A DNA stretch of 32,164 bases from NCBI RefSeq assembly GCF_000485595.1, contig NW_014577078.1, forward strand, positions 1,561,721-1,593,884, written 5' to 3'. How positions within the stretch are numbered: position 1 is the stretch's first letter; each line of letters starts with the position of its first letter. The notes below the pieces were generated by a model that searched no databases, was not told where the DNA came from, and saw only the letters and a list, made by a program, of their open reading frames with translations. Positions 1 through 11,176 of the stretch are shown in pieces. Source of the stretch: Priapulus caudatus (Eukaryota > Priapulida > Priapulimorpha > Priapulimorphida > Priapulidae). Position numbers and translations under genes: made by a program.

Positions 1-345
1 GTGGTGTTTGTAGCGTCAACTACAAACTTTGTCTGAGAGCGGTTACTCTGATGAGTGTTGCCTCTGCCCGCGCGGCATGATTCAGGTATAGAAGGAGTTA
101 ATTGCCAGATCCAGCTTCACAAGACGACACCTCATCGTGTGACGAGTGTGACTTGCTAGCGAGACCCCAGATCACTATAAATTATATGTTGCCAGCTATT
201 CAGGCTTCCAGTCAATGTTGCCGCCTCTAGTTGGGAACTGGGTGTTCCACTGATTTAGACGGACACAGAAACTCAATTAGAGTCGCCGTGTTTCAGCAAA
301 CGGGATGGGCATGCTGAAGCTGTGTACTTCGGTGAAACAGGTGTC
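1..345. repeat. Left copy of an indel-rich local duplication
   Basis: This segment matches 1976-2245 in the same orientation. Blocks such as ACTATAAATTATA followed by GTTGCCAGCTAT, GTATAGAAG and CGGACACAGAAA occur in the same order in both. The left copy is about 75 bases longer, and nearly every difference is a short insertion or deletion. No coding potential is visible in either copy. A further block near 1300-1420 (GAGCTTGTTGTAT, then AATGTCTACCACTG) matches 2365-2440 in the same order, so the duplication probably continues with a large gap. It could be an old duplication or an assembly artefact from an uncorrected long read. Confidence 0.7.
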
Positions 346-1975
346 CGTGCCCACTGCCCCTATTGCATGCGTTGAAATTTCCGCAGAATTTGGCGTGCCG
401 TCAAAAATAGCATATTTAATACCTTGTTCACGCAGCCCGGGTTTGTTGACACGTTAAATATTAATTAGGCGCTGCCTAGAAATTTCGTGAATTGTGGGCC
501 TTCGGCTCGAGCCATAGAATTCTACGAGTTTCTCATCTGTGAATAAAAAGTGATTGATTTACATTAACTTGGTGCAATAAATGCGTTCTTTATCAGAACA
601 ATTATACCCATGCCAAAAGCTGCCAGTGGCTATCCTTTAAGTATGCTATCTTTTGCTGCACCCTGCTATTAACTGCTACGCTGAATGTCCCGTGATTTCA
701 GTTTATTGTAATGATGCGCATAGCCAAAGTATGTGATTATATCTTGCCATCTGCGATATTGATTTTCTTGCCACTTGCCTCTGCTCGCCCATATAAGCAG
801 TAAGCTACGTTCTTCCAGCTACAAAACTATTTTAGGCCATACATGAATGGGAACCACTTGGCATATTTTGAGAACACTATGAGTCTATACACCTCAGCTG
901 ACCATACACAGATAGCAGCATGGTTACTAAGTATGGACCACCATTCAAGTGAACGTACTCTGAAACCTGAGCTCATTAATCTACCTAAAAATCATGCGGT
1001 GTGGATTTGCAGTGCCATACACGCCGATGTGTATTGCTCGAATGTATCACATCGTGGCCAGATCTGAAGTGAATTAGCACATCGCTAGCCAGTGCGTGTG
1101 TAATGCCCTCCTGCTTGCGACTGTCTGCAAAATATCGTACCAGCCAGTCGCTGTGAATAATTTGGTAGCTGACGCGTAGATGTTCATTACATACGTAATG
1201 GGATTAGACTGCTGCACTCTGCATACATTATTATATGTTGGTGTTCAATGTGGTGACAAAGTACTAATATGGTGTCACTTCGAAGTTGATGATATCATAG
1301 AGCTTGTTGTATAGATCAGTTAATAATGTCTACCACTGTGCTAGATATTTGTAATGTGATCGAGTTGCCGCGTGTGTACTCACTTTCTGCACTAATCGTT
1401 GTAGTACAACTTGTGCTATCACAATGCGCTGTGATGTACATGTTAGTACATGTATCTCAAATATGTATACTTCTGAATATTTGTCGCTACTCGATTCAGA
1501 ATTCGTTTGTATATAATATTGCATTGCTATGCGCTGAGTGCATCTGTACGTGTGTTCTTCTATATGTCCAGAGTGCATTGACTCAGTGCATGGTACACTT
1601 GGCCATAAGATTATGCCACATTTGGGAATCGCTGCAGTCCAATTCAGCGCAGTGTATGCGATCTATAGAAATTCTCTTATTTTAAATTTTCACGGTATTA
1701 TAACTCAGTATGCAGTTCCTACCTTGCACATCTCCATCCTTGGCTGCACTTCACTATCGCAAAAGCGATTTTGTTGCCCAAATATGGCACACGCATGTAA
1801 GAAGGGCTACCATTGGTTTCTTATGGGGCATATATGGTAACACTAATAAACATCTATTTTGGGCAGTGTGATGGCATGCATCTTCTCTGTGAATCTTGTT
1901 TATTTTCACATTGACCAAATAGAAGTAGTTGTACTTATAGTGCTCCCACTGCATGATTCAAGCTTATTTCTTATT
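346..1975. other. Sequence upstream of the kinase gene, no gene recognised
   Basis: AT-rich sequence with only short open frames that look like chance. None has a motif I recognise or a convincing splice-bounded exon. The part near 1300-1420 resembles 2365-2440. It may hold 5' untranslated exons or promoter of the kinase gene, but nothing in the sequence decides this. Confidence 0.4.
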
Positions 1976-2245
1976 GTGGCTGTTGATAGCCGTCAAATAC
2001 AAACTTGTCTTGACGTTTACTGAGAGTGTTGCCCTGCATGATTAGTATAGAAGAGTAATTCCAACCACTCACAGACACACCCATCTGTGACAGTGTGATT
2101 GCTAGCGACCTAGATACTATAAATTATAGTTGCCAGCTATAGGCTCCATGCATGTTGCAGCCGCAGTTGGAACTGCGTGTAATATTTACCGGACACAGAA
2201 ATCAATAAATCCCGTGTTGAAAGGTGATGCTGAATGTACTGTGAA
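1976..2245. repeat. Right copy of the indel-rich local duplication
   Basis: The shorter partner of 1-345. Shared blocks are colinear and the differences are mostly single-base indels. It ends just before AACATGGCG at about 2246, an ATG in a reasonable start context that I cannot link to any exon. Confidence 0.7.
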
Positions 2246-2654
2246 CATGGCGTTTTGCAGAGTGTGTGGAGTAAGTGGAAAGTGCAAGTGGAAAGTCTGT
2301 GTGGAGTGAATGTAGAAGATAAAGTGAAAGCTTATTCATATTATTTGTTGGCAATTAATTGAATGACATTAGCTTGTTGTATAATCAGAATTAATGTCTG
2401 CCACTGCAGTATCTTGTAATGTCAGCAATGTTCCCCGTGATATAATAATTAAATATGAAACCTAATATTGCACTGTCAAAATTGTGTGTTTTTTCGTGGC
2501 TTTTCATCACAGTAAGTGTAAGCGGCCGCCAACCTTGCAAGTATAATGGCAATTCCATAATGAATGTCAAAACATTAGTGAAATTGAATTCTCAGCGAGG
2601 TGTACATGGGTATTGTGTATGCGCTGATAGAAAGATGTAGATTAAGCGTTAGTC

Positions 2655-2744
2655 GTGTTGGAAATTGTGGGCATTGCGTGGATAGTGTTGGGAGGTGAGA
2701 GCATTGCATGGGTAGTGTGGGAAATTGTGAGCATTGCTTGGGTC
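2655..2744. repeat. Three tandem copies of a 30-bp unit
   Basis: Three adjacent 30-bp units run GTGTTGGAAATTGTGGGCAT..., GTGTTGGGAGGTGAGAGCAT... and GTGTGGGAAATTGTGAGCAT..., each ending in TTGC followed by TGG. The unit length is a multiple of three, so an open frame runs through it (I-V-x-I-A-W-type repeats). No gene signal supports it as coding. It lies about 250 bp upstream of the first recognised kinase-gene exon. Confidence 0.75.
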
Positions 2745-2994
2745 ACTGGTGTGGGAAGAATAGCTGTTATGTGGGTGGTGTGTGTGAAGGTGGAGGCTTT
2801 CTATGTGTGGTACTATCTGTTGTTAGGAATTGCTGATGTTAGGAATTATAGCCTTTATTTCATAGTAAATTGTTCAGGGTTTGTGATTTCATATCCGAAA
2901 TTCAACTGACGATGAAGAACTAGCTAGCTGTTGTGTATTGGTGTTTGCATGTATCACTTATTTACATATTTTTGACGATGAAATCTGTTTACAG

Positions 2995-3152
2995 CTCTGA
3001 ATACAATAACGACATGGAGTTGGATCATGTTGGTTATCGTAGCGATGGTTCTGGAGGATTCTTTGAAGGTTTGCTTGGCTGTCTTCGCCCTGTATGGACT
3101 ATCATTGGCAAGGCAGCGCAAGCAGAAATAAAAATGAAAGGTACGATGAAAG
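2995..3152 (+). CDS. MAP3K12/13: Kinase gene exon 1 (first recognised): pre-kinase motif
   Basis: The acceptor is TTTACAG ending at 2994. The first base completes an upstream codon, so either an earlier coding exon exists or translation starts at ATG 3014 (GACATGG, good context). The exon carries [20 protein letters not shown], nearly identical to the segment just before the kinase domain of vertebrate DLK. Two frame-preserving donors lie 12 bases apart: AAAG/GTACGA (exon end 3140) and AAAG/GTAAGA (exon end 3152). Both leave a single G that forms Asp with the next exon. I chose the second because GTAAGA is the stronger donor. Confidence 0.88.
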
Positions 3153-6100
3153 GTAAGAAAGGCAATGAAGTCATGAGAGATTAAATGCAGACTGAAGTGG
3201 TACAATTACTTGATCAAAAATTTTATAACCCCCTTTTATTAATCTACGTTCCGACCCTTCGCAAATATTCAACAGCGAAGAACGAGTGCAAGGATTGCCT
3301 TTAATCTAAATTTAGTGCAGTCGATGAAGGTAACTAAGGTAAATTGTGCCTCTTCAACATCATAATTTAAACTCTAATCTGACCAATATAAATATCAGAC
3401 GTTGTCCAAAGAAATTGGGATATTGATCATTAGGTTTAAAGATCATTCATGATCAGACTTGGGCACTGTGAGATTCTTCTCATGGTTACGCACAGTTTTA
3501 CCAACCTGAACTATTATTTTTGTTCCAAATTGTAGATAGAAGGATTTTATTAGCTTGTTCATTGATTGAATCATGATTCTTTTCCTGTAGCAATCCTTTT
3601 CGACTAAAAATGCTAACTTTCACATGCACACAATTCCAATTTCCTGTAACCTTTAAATTTTCTGGTCACGCAAAGATGAAACCAAAGTGCGTGGTTCATA
3701 AATCGACCTCTAATCCTTGTGATTTCTTCCGCGAGATTTACTGTCGGGTTCAATTAGCAGTTACTGAATCTCAGCATTGTGTTTTTTCAATCATCTCGAC
3801 CACAGATGAGTGGGAAATACCATTCGAGTCGATCAGGGACCTTCAGTGGCTGGGCAGCGGGGCCCAGGGGGCTGTCTTCCTTGGCACGCTGGAGACGAAG
3901 AGTGTTGCTGTGAAAAAGGTGCGGGAGTTCGAGGAGACGGACATCAAGCACTTGCGAAAGCTCAATCATCCCAACATAATCTCGTTCATGTGAGTGGCTT
4001 GCGGGGGAAGGGATCGGTGATGGCAGTAAGCCAATTTCACACTTCGATTGTTCATGCTCGGCGATGCCGCTTTATCTCAAGGTCGGTCATTCTCTGCGCT
4101 TGCCAAGCAGAAACCCGCCACTGTAGTAACATGGGCAGCAAGCTGTTTACATGGATGGTAACAGCAAGCACTGTGAAGCCACTAGTGGAGCTGGGGAGGG
4201 GGTGGAATTAGTCGCACGCCCCCTCCAAATGCGAAATTGGCTTATTCGTGACTGTGCGTGTTGCTGCAAGCATTCTGAAGCAGTTGATTGCCTTGGTAAA
4301 TAAAATACTACTCACCCATTTGCAGACTGATGGTGCAGCATTAACAACTTAGTCAATTTCTGACTTGGAATTTTTAGACTTTAACCCGCAAGTTATATGC
4401 TAAGGCTACATACTTTAACAATTAATTTTGTATGGCTGTATGCATGCATCAGTATAAATAATGGTTTAGTTATATTGTTTATGTGTTTATATGTTTAGTT
4501 AAGTTGTATTTATCCCCACTGTAAGCAAATAGTCAAGAAGCAGTGAACATTTCTCACGCTTCAAACAATGAGTTATTCGTAGTTAAGTATTCATGATAAA
4601 GTTATTTATGTTTGCACAGCCTATTTCCAATGATTCGTGATATTAACTATATATGAACCTGTTTCACCTCCGTTACCGGAGATTGACAGGTTCGTAATGG
4701 CTTTGCATTATTGAATGTATCTGTCTCTCGGTGGTCATGTTCTGTCTTACATTACAACCTTGTATACATCTAATAACATGGTATTACGTGCGGTGCAATT
4801 GTAAAGGTTACTAGGTTATATGTAATTGGTTTTTGTTGTAGGTTATAAGCCTATAAGGTAATATATAATTAAATGTAATGGAATTTTCGATCCAATCTTC
4901 TTTCAGTGGTGTGTGTACCCAGGAGCCTTGCTACTGTGTCATCATGGAGTACTGCCCCTATGGACAATTGTACGAGGTGCTGCGGGATGGCAGGGTAGAG
5001 GTATCGCCTCCTCTGCTCTGTGAGTGGGCGAAGCAAATAGCTGCTGGCATGACTTATCTCCATTCCCACAAGATCATCCACCGGGATTTGAAATCACCTA
5101 AGTATGTGCATATAATATATGTGTTAGGCACGTCAGTGTATACATTAGATCGATACGTGTTCTACTGTGTGTTATCAGCATTGAGTTATATTACCATAAT
5201 AACATCACTCTGACGTATCTGTCAGATTTTACAATGTGCTATGTTGGCAAAAATGTGATAATTTATTATGCATGCGTTTGAAAATGTTAACTGTATGTTT
5301 GTTTACAGCCTTAAAGTGCTATTGCTACATTGCTGTCCAGACTAATACATTCCCATAGGATTAATCTTTGACAATATATAATCTTGCAAATAATTTGGAT
5401 AATTTTATGTCTATGTAAACTGGTAATATTGATGTTAGCAGCTGAGGGAAATAATTTTTACCTAAATTTTTCCCCCACTTTCGAGCATTTTGTGATGGAA
5501 CGTTTTCACATTTTCTATAGTGTGCTAATAGCAGAAAGTGACGTCGTCAAAATATCAGACTTTGGGGTGAGCCGACATCTAAGTGAACAGAGCACTGTGA
5601 TGTCATTTGCTGGTACGGTCGCTTGGATGGCTCCTGAAATCATCCGCAATGAACCTTGCTCTGAAAAGGTCGATATATGGTAGGTTTTACACGTGGATAG
5701 GTTCATTTTTTTCTCCACGTTTGACATGAATTGCCCATGTGTGGCGAATAAATTGATATCTAATTGTCTATAACTTCCAGTGAAGAGAATCCTTTGAAAT
5801 CATTGACTTTGGAAGTGTGGAGGAATGTTCGGGATTCTTCTTATCGTGTTCTGTTTGCAGGTCGTTCGGTGTTGTTCTCTGGGAGCTGCTAACATGCGAG
5901 ACGCCGTACAAAGATGTTGACTCATCAGCCATCATATGGGGGGTTGGCAACAACAGCCTGCACCTACCCGTGCCGTCGACGTGTCCCGATGGCTTCAAGC
6001 TGCTTATGAATCAGTGCTGGTATGTGACAGTTCAGCCCCATAGTTTTACCTTTGTGCTATAATGAAGAATTAAGATATTTGATTGTGCGCGCGAGTGAAT

Positions 6101-9100
6101 GGTCGCATCACTGCAAAGCGCGTTGCAGTAGGGAAGATGGGGACCAGCTGGTCATCGGTTGCATACGTATAATGTGAATTTCAGGAATGGAAAGCCAAGG
6201 AACAGACCTTCGTTTAAGAACATTCTGATTCATTTGGACATAGCCGCCGCAGAAGTCCTGGATATTCCAAAGGAGGAGTATTTCAAGATTCAGGTGCGTC
6301 ACTTCACTTGTGGTGGAGTTGCATTCGCCATCCCCATATCTATACGCTGCATTGTGATTTCAATACGAAAAGGGTGAAAATCTTTGGAAGTTATGTGCAC
6401 CCTCTTGTCATACATGTATAATCATTGTTACTGCAGGGAGCTTGGAAAGAGGAAATAAAGCAGTCGTTTCAGAACATCAAGAGTGGCACTGTACACATTC
6501 CACGGCTGGAAGAGGAACTGATACGTAGACGCAGACAGGAACTTCGGTAAGGCAACTGACGCATGTCCATAAACTGGCATTGTAACTAACCAAGGTGTAT
6601 ATCGAAGTGACAGTTAGCTCATGCTGTGTGGTTAACATTGACATGATAAGACATTGCAGTATTCTTGTGATTTTGTACGCATGCTACTGTTGTAAGCACA
6701 CCATTCTGTGTTGGAGCATGGCAGCATGTGAACTTACAATGAAAAGCCTGCAATGGTAATTACTGTGTCTGTAAATAGCTTTGCTGCAGTGGATGTCAAC
6801 AAGAAACCCTATAAGTTCTACTGCACAATACTGATTTGATCAGCTCGTGACGTTTATGAATCTATGAATATACTTGAGACCTTTCGGGCATGTCAGGTGT
6901 TATATTTCTACGTATTTATAAAGGTAGTATATTCCTACTTCCGTCAAAAAATTGTGCATGGAAAGATTATGGTAATATGATGAGGATGTATTATAGTATT
7001 ATAGCCATGCATCACACATGCTAAAACACTATTGTTCAGGGATAAATATATATATGTATATATATATATATATATGTCATGTACGCCTATTTTTCAGCCA
7101 TGCACAGGACATACGGGAACACTATGAAAGGAAGTTAGACTGAGCACATAACTTGTATATGGAACTGAGCACAGTCATGTTACAGCTAAAACACTATTGT
7201 TCAGGGATATATATATGTCATGTACGCGTATTTTGCAGGCATGCACAGGACATACGGGAACACTATGAAAGGAAGTTAGACCGAGCAAATAACTTGTATA
7301 TGGAACTGAGCACAGTCATGTTACAGCTTGAGCAACGTGAGAGAGAAGTCATCAAGTGCGTATATCTTCCTTGAAATTTTTTTAATCTTTGCTGCTTGAG
7401 TAAGATAAGAAAACGTGATTGTGTTCTTCTAAGAACCTAATATATCCACTCCTTCTTGTCTAGAACTCACAAAGGGCTAGGATTTCAGTAATCTGCTTGT
7501 TCGTCTCGAAAAATCTGTAGATATATTAGTAACAGTAATCCAACTGGATCCCTGGAGAATTTATTATTCACAAAATTATCCTAATAATAAGTTTTTAATA
7601 GAAGCATTGCCCCTGGAATTCGTATTGTTAGAAAACTTGGTTTATTAAAATTAGAAACTTTTTGCTGAAATTAGAAATTTAAGATAAAGCCTCAGCAATA
7701 ATGGCAAAGCAAGTTATTACTAATCAAGGTTTCTGGTTATTATGAGTGAGGTGAGAGTCAGGGAATGTTTCTATTGTAGTAATTCTCAGGGTTTATTTCT
7801 CTCACACTGTTTAGAGATGTAAGTACGTTGGTGACCTTCAAACTTAACTTTTTCTATTCATTTCGTCTGCGTGGTTATATACAAAAAAGCATTGTGAATG
7901 AACTGTCTCCACTTTACCTACATTTCAAAACGTTGATTGTTTCCAACTCATATGTTATGAAAATATTTAAACAAAATCCTTTATGACTATCAGCTCTGAT
8001 TATATTTTACATGCAAAGCAATGGCGAAAATTCCATTGCTAGATTGCAAGTATAGAGTAATAGAATATGTGATCATTGATATACTTATAGGTAATTAAAG
8101 GGATCGTTTACTTTAGGTTCTAGGGTTATTTTCAGTTAATTTAGGTTAAAATTACGCTACATAAAAAGTTTCATGGTTTAATCACCATTAGAAATTTTAT
8201 TAAATAATGTTTTAAAACTAACAACTACAGTTTGATTACAACGACGGTGGCGCCACTCAAAGCGCACGATCTGATAAGTTGCGCAAAACCACTTTCCAGC
8301 CAAGGGCTACAGACCGAGGGTGTTTCTTATTTATTCATTTAAAAGCAAAAGGATTGTAATATATTATAAACGACATATAGTTTCAGTTATAATATGGGCA
8401 CTCAAGGTTTTGCACATGTATTGCTGTAATGAGGAATAAACGTGTAATGACAAATGAATCGAATCAATCACACATTTTATTTATAGATGAGATGTATCTC
8501 TATGCTCAAGCAAAAGATTTCATTTAATTTCCAGCACCTAATTATGTGACAACACAAATTTTGAATTTTAATGTAAAAATGGTATTTTGGATATTTCCCA
8601 ATTACCACAAAGAGTGAGATAGCAAAACTTTTGCCACAAGTTAGGCACAGTATAAACCAAAAAAGAGCATCAGGATTTTTCTTTAATTTTCATATTTACC
8701 AAAAAAATGAAAATTGCCTGAAATTTAAGTCGTATGTATAGTTGATGGATACTGGCATAATGAATACCGTGGGAAGTTAGGGTGTATCATGTCTCTGACG
8801 TCATGAGTGACGTCTGCCACGGCTCAAGTACGCGGGCAATCAAAACGCTCGGAAAGTTCACGCGCATCGTTATATGGAAAAATAAGTATGTACAAAGGTG
8901 TCGAAGGTACAAGGTATCGAATAAGAATGAAAATTTAAAAAACTGGTAAAATATGCATAAAAGCTTGACTGTATCTGTAATTAACTGCCTAGTATTTCAC
9001 AAGAGTATGATTATAATGCCAAGTCTTTTATATAAGAGTCGGTATAGTATATCTGCCTATTATGCAAAGAACAGCATCAGGTGATGCACTCTACCAGCAC

Positions 9101-11144
9101 AAACAACTTCCCAGTGCACGTGGGTGTAAGTAAGTGTCAGCAGGGAACAGATTACTTGGAGTCGCTCGCCAATTTATGCCAGCTATATCATTTCATACGA
9201 ATCAATTTATGGCCAGTGCTAACCAAACACACCCTTGCATCATTATGAATGCAATTCATAAAAAAATAAACGTCAGCAATTCACGATTGGAACTTTTGCA
9301 CTAAACCGCACCTTCAAAATTTCAAGTTGCTAATCAGTTTTCAATCAATTCTGATCAACTATTTTAGCTAGGCAAGTTTTTTTCAATTATATTGTACCCT
9401 TGAGTGAACTGTAGCTGCTCTCTATTGTAGGAAGGAGCAGCAGATGGCAATGTACACGAACCCATGTAAACTGGTGAAGAAACGAATAGTGAAGCCAGTG
9501 CTAAAAGTTCAGGAACGCAGTGGCAGCAAGAAGCGGTCACCAAAGTCAACGGCCGAGGAACACTTGAGGTAAGCTTGAAGCGCCATCTTTCCATATGTGA
9601 GAGGGTACTAATCAGCAGTTTCGAACATACTACTTGTCCATGCAAGTGTCAATCAGTTCTCTCTTAATTGCACACGCCAAAACCGCTCACCTCGGAGTGT
9701 AAGTTTCTGAAAATGTAACGAGTAGTAGGTAAAGGTGGTTTAACAACAAATTTAGCATAACCAATTAGAGTATTTAGTTGTTTTTCTTTACATTGTTGGG
9801 GTGAATGTATGTGCACGTATCATTGGGCAGATGGTGATAGCTATTTCAAAGTATTATCCCTTTATTGAAATCATAGATAGCAACAAATAATATTCCTCGG
9901 CATGATATCTAATTTGGTACTCACATACCTACCTAAACATACCTGCTATTCAGAGACTATACTTATAGGGGAGTTAGTGTATTTACACAACACATAATTC
10001 TTGTAATTTCGTGCATCTTTCTGAAAGCGATATCACTGCTTTGTGAATAGAACGTTTTTCTGCACATTTTCTATTCCAGCCCACTGAAGGTGGTGCCAGC
10101 TACCGCACCGTCGCCCATTCCGCCGGAGGCTGTGTCGCCAGACGCGTCACCCAGCAAAGTGAGAATACGTAAAGTGCGTCATCGTCGACTGCTGTCACGA
10201 GGCACGATGACAGCGATGGCGGCCATGATGAGTCCGTCAAAAGACTCGCTGCAGGTATGGCGTGCACACGTTCTTATCATTTACCCATATGATAAATATA
10301 AATAGAATTGTACACATGATATTTTATATATCATTTATATAAAAAAAACATGATTATATTAACGTATGGTAAATATATAATATTATATTTTTCGTGTTGG
10401 GGGTATGTGTGTGTCAGTGCACACAGTGCCACTGTGTTATAATTAATGCATAAGAAGTACTGCATTTTTGAATGAAGAGTATGCGATCAATCGTGGACCT
10501 TTGCACAGTGTCAAATCACTGCCCTATAGCTGGCTGTGGTCACACATTTGCGTCATTGCTGTAAAAAATTTCCCCGTGGTCCTACTCGCATTCTTAAATT
10601 CTTGGTCCTGCGTGCTTCCTCCGTTTCGCTTTCCTTCGTATGTCATTTGCTAATGCTATAAACTACCACCTCTGCGCTACTCGTGCTAGCACATCGCTCC
10701 TCTGCCGCCCATCTGTAGCAAGACGCGGTCTGTGCTTGCAGTGCAAGCTGCAGGATCTGCGTCCCGACGATGACCGACGCAAGCTGCAGCACTCGCAGTA
10801 CCTCGAGAACATCAAGTACGGCGCGGGCCTGCGCAGTCCCAGCGTCGCCGCGCACGGCCTCCCGGGCGAGACGTGCCTCGACGACGCCGGCCGCCTCGTC
10901 CGACCCGACGACTCGGCGGCCTCCCCGTTCAAGCCGTGCGACAGTGTGCGCAAGTCGTCGAACACGAGCCTCGAGAACGTCATCTTCGTGAACGAGGAGG
11001 AGCGACTGAGCGGTGGCGGCGGCGGTGGCGGCGGCGGCGGCGGCTGCGGCGGCGGCGGCGGCGGCGGCGGCCTGCTCGGCTCGCCACGCAAGGACAGCTG
11101 CGAGCTCGGCAGTCCGAAGATGTGGACGAACCCAAAGAACGGAC

Positions 11145-11176
<32 letters not shown>

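Noticed and set aside
1326-1840. Overlapping open frames of 100-119 codons with hydrophobic and Cys-rich content
   Set aside because: Open on both strands, no motif and no splice context.
2455-2640. 61-codon open frame beginning with a hydrophobic segment like a signal peptide
   Set aside because: Short, no recognised family, and next to duplicated low-quality sequence. The hydrophobic start is likely chance.
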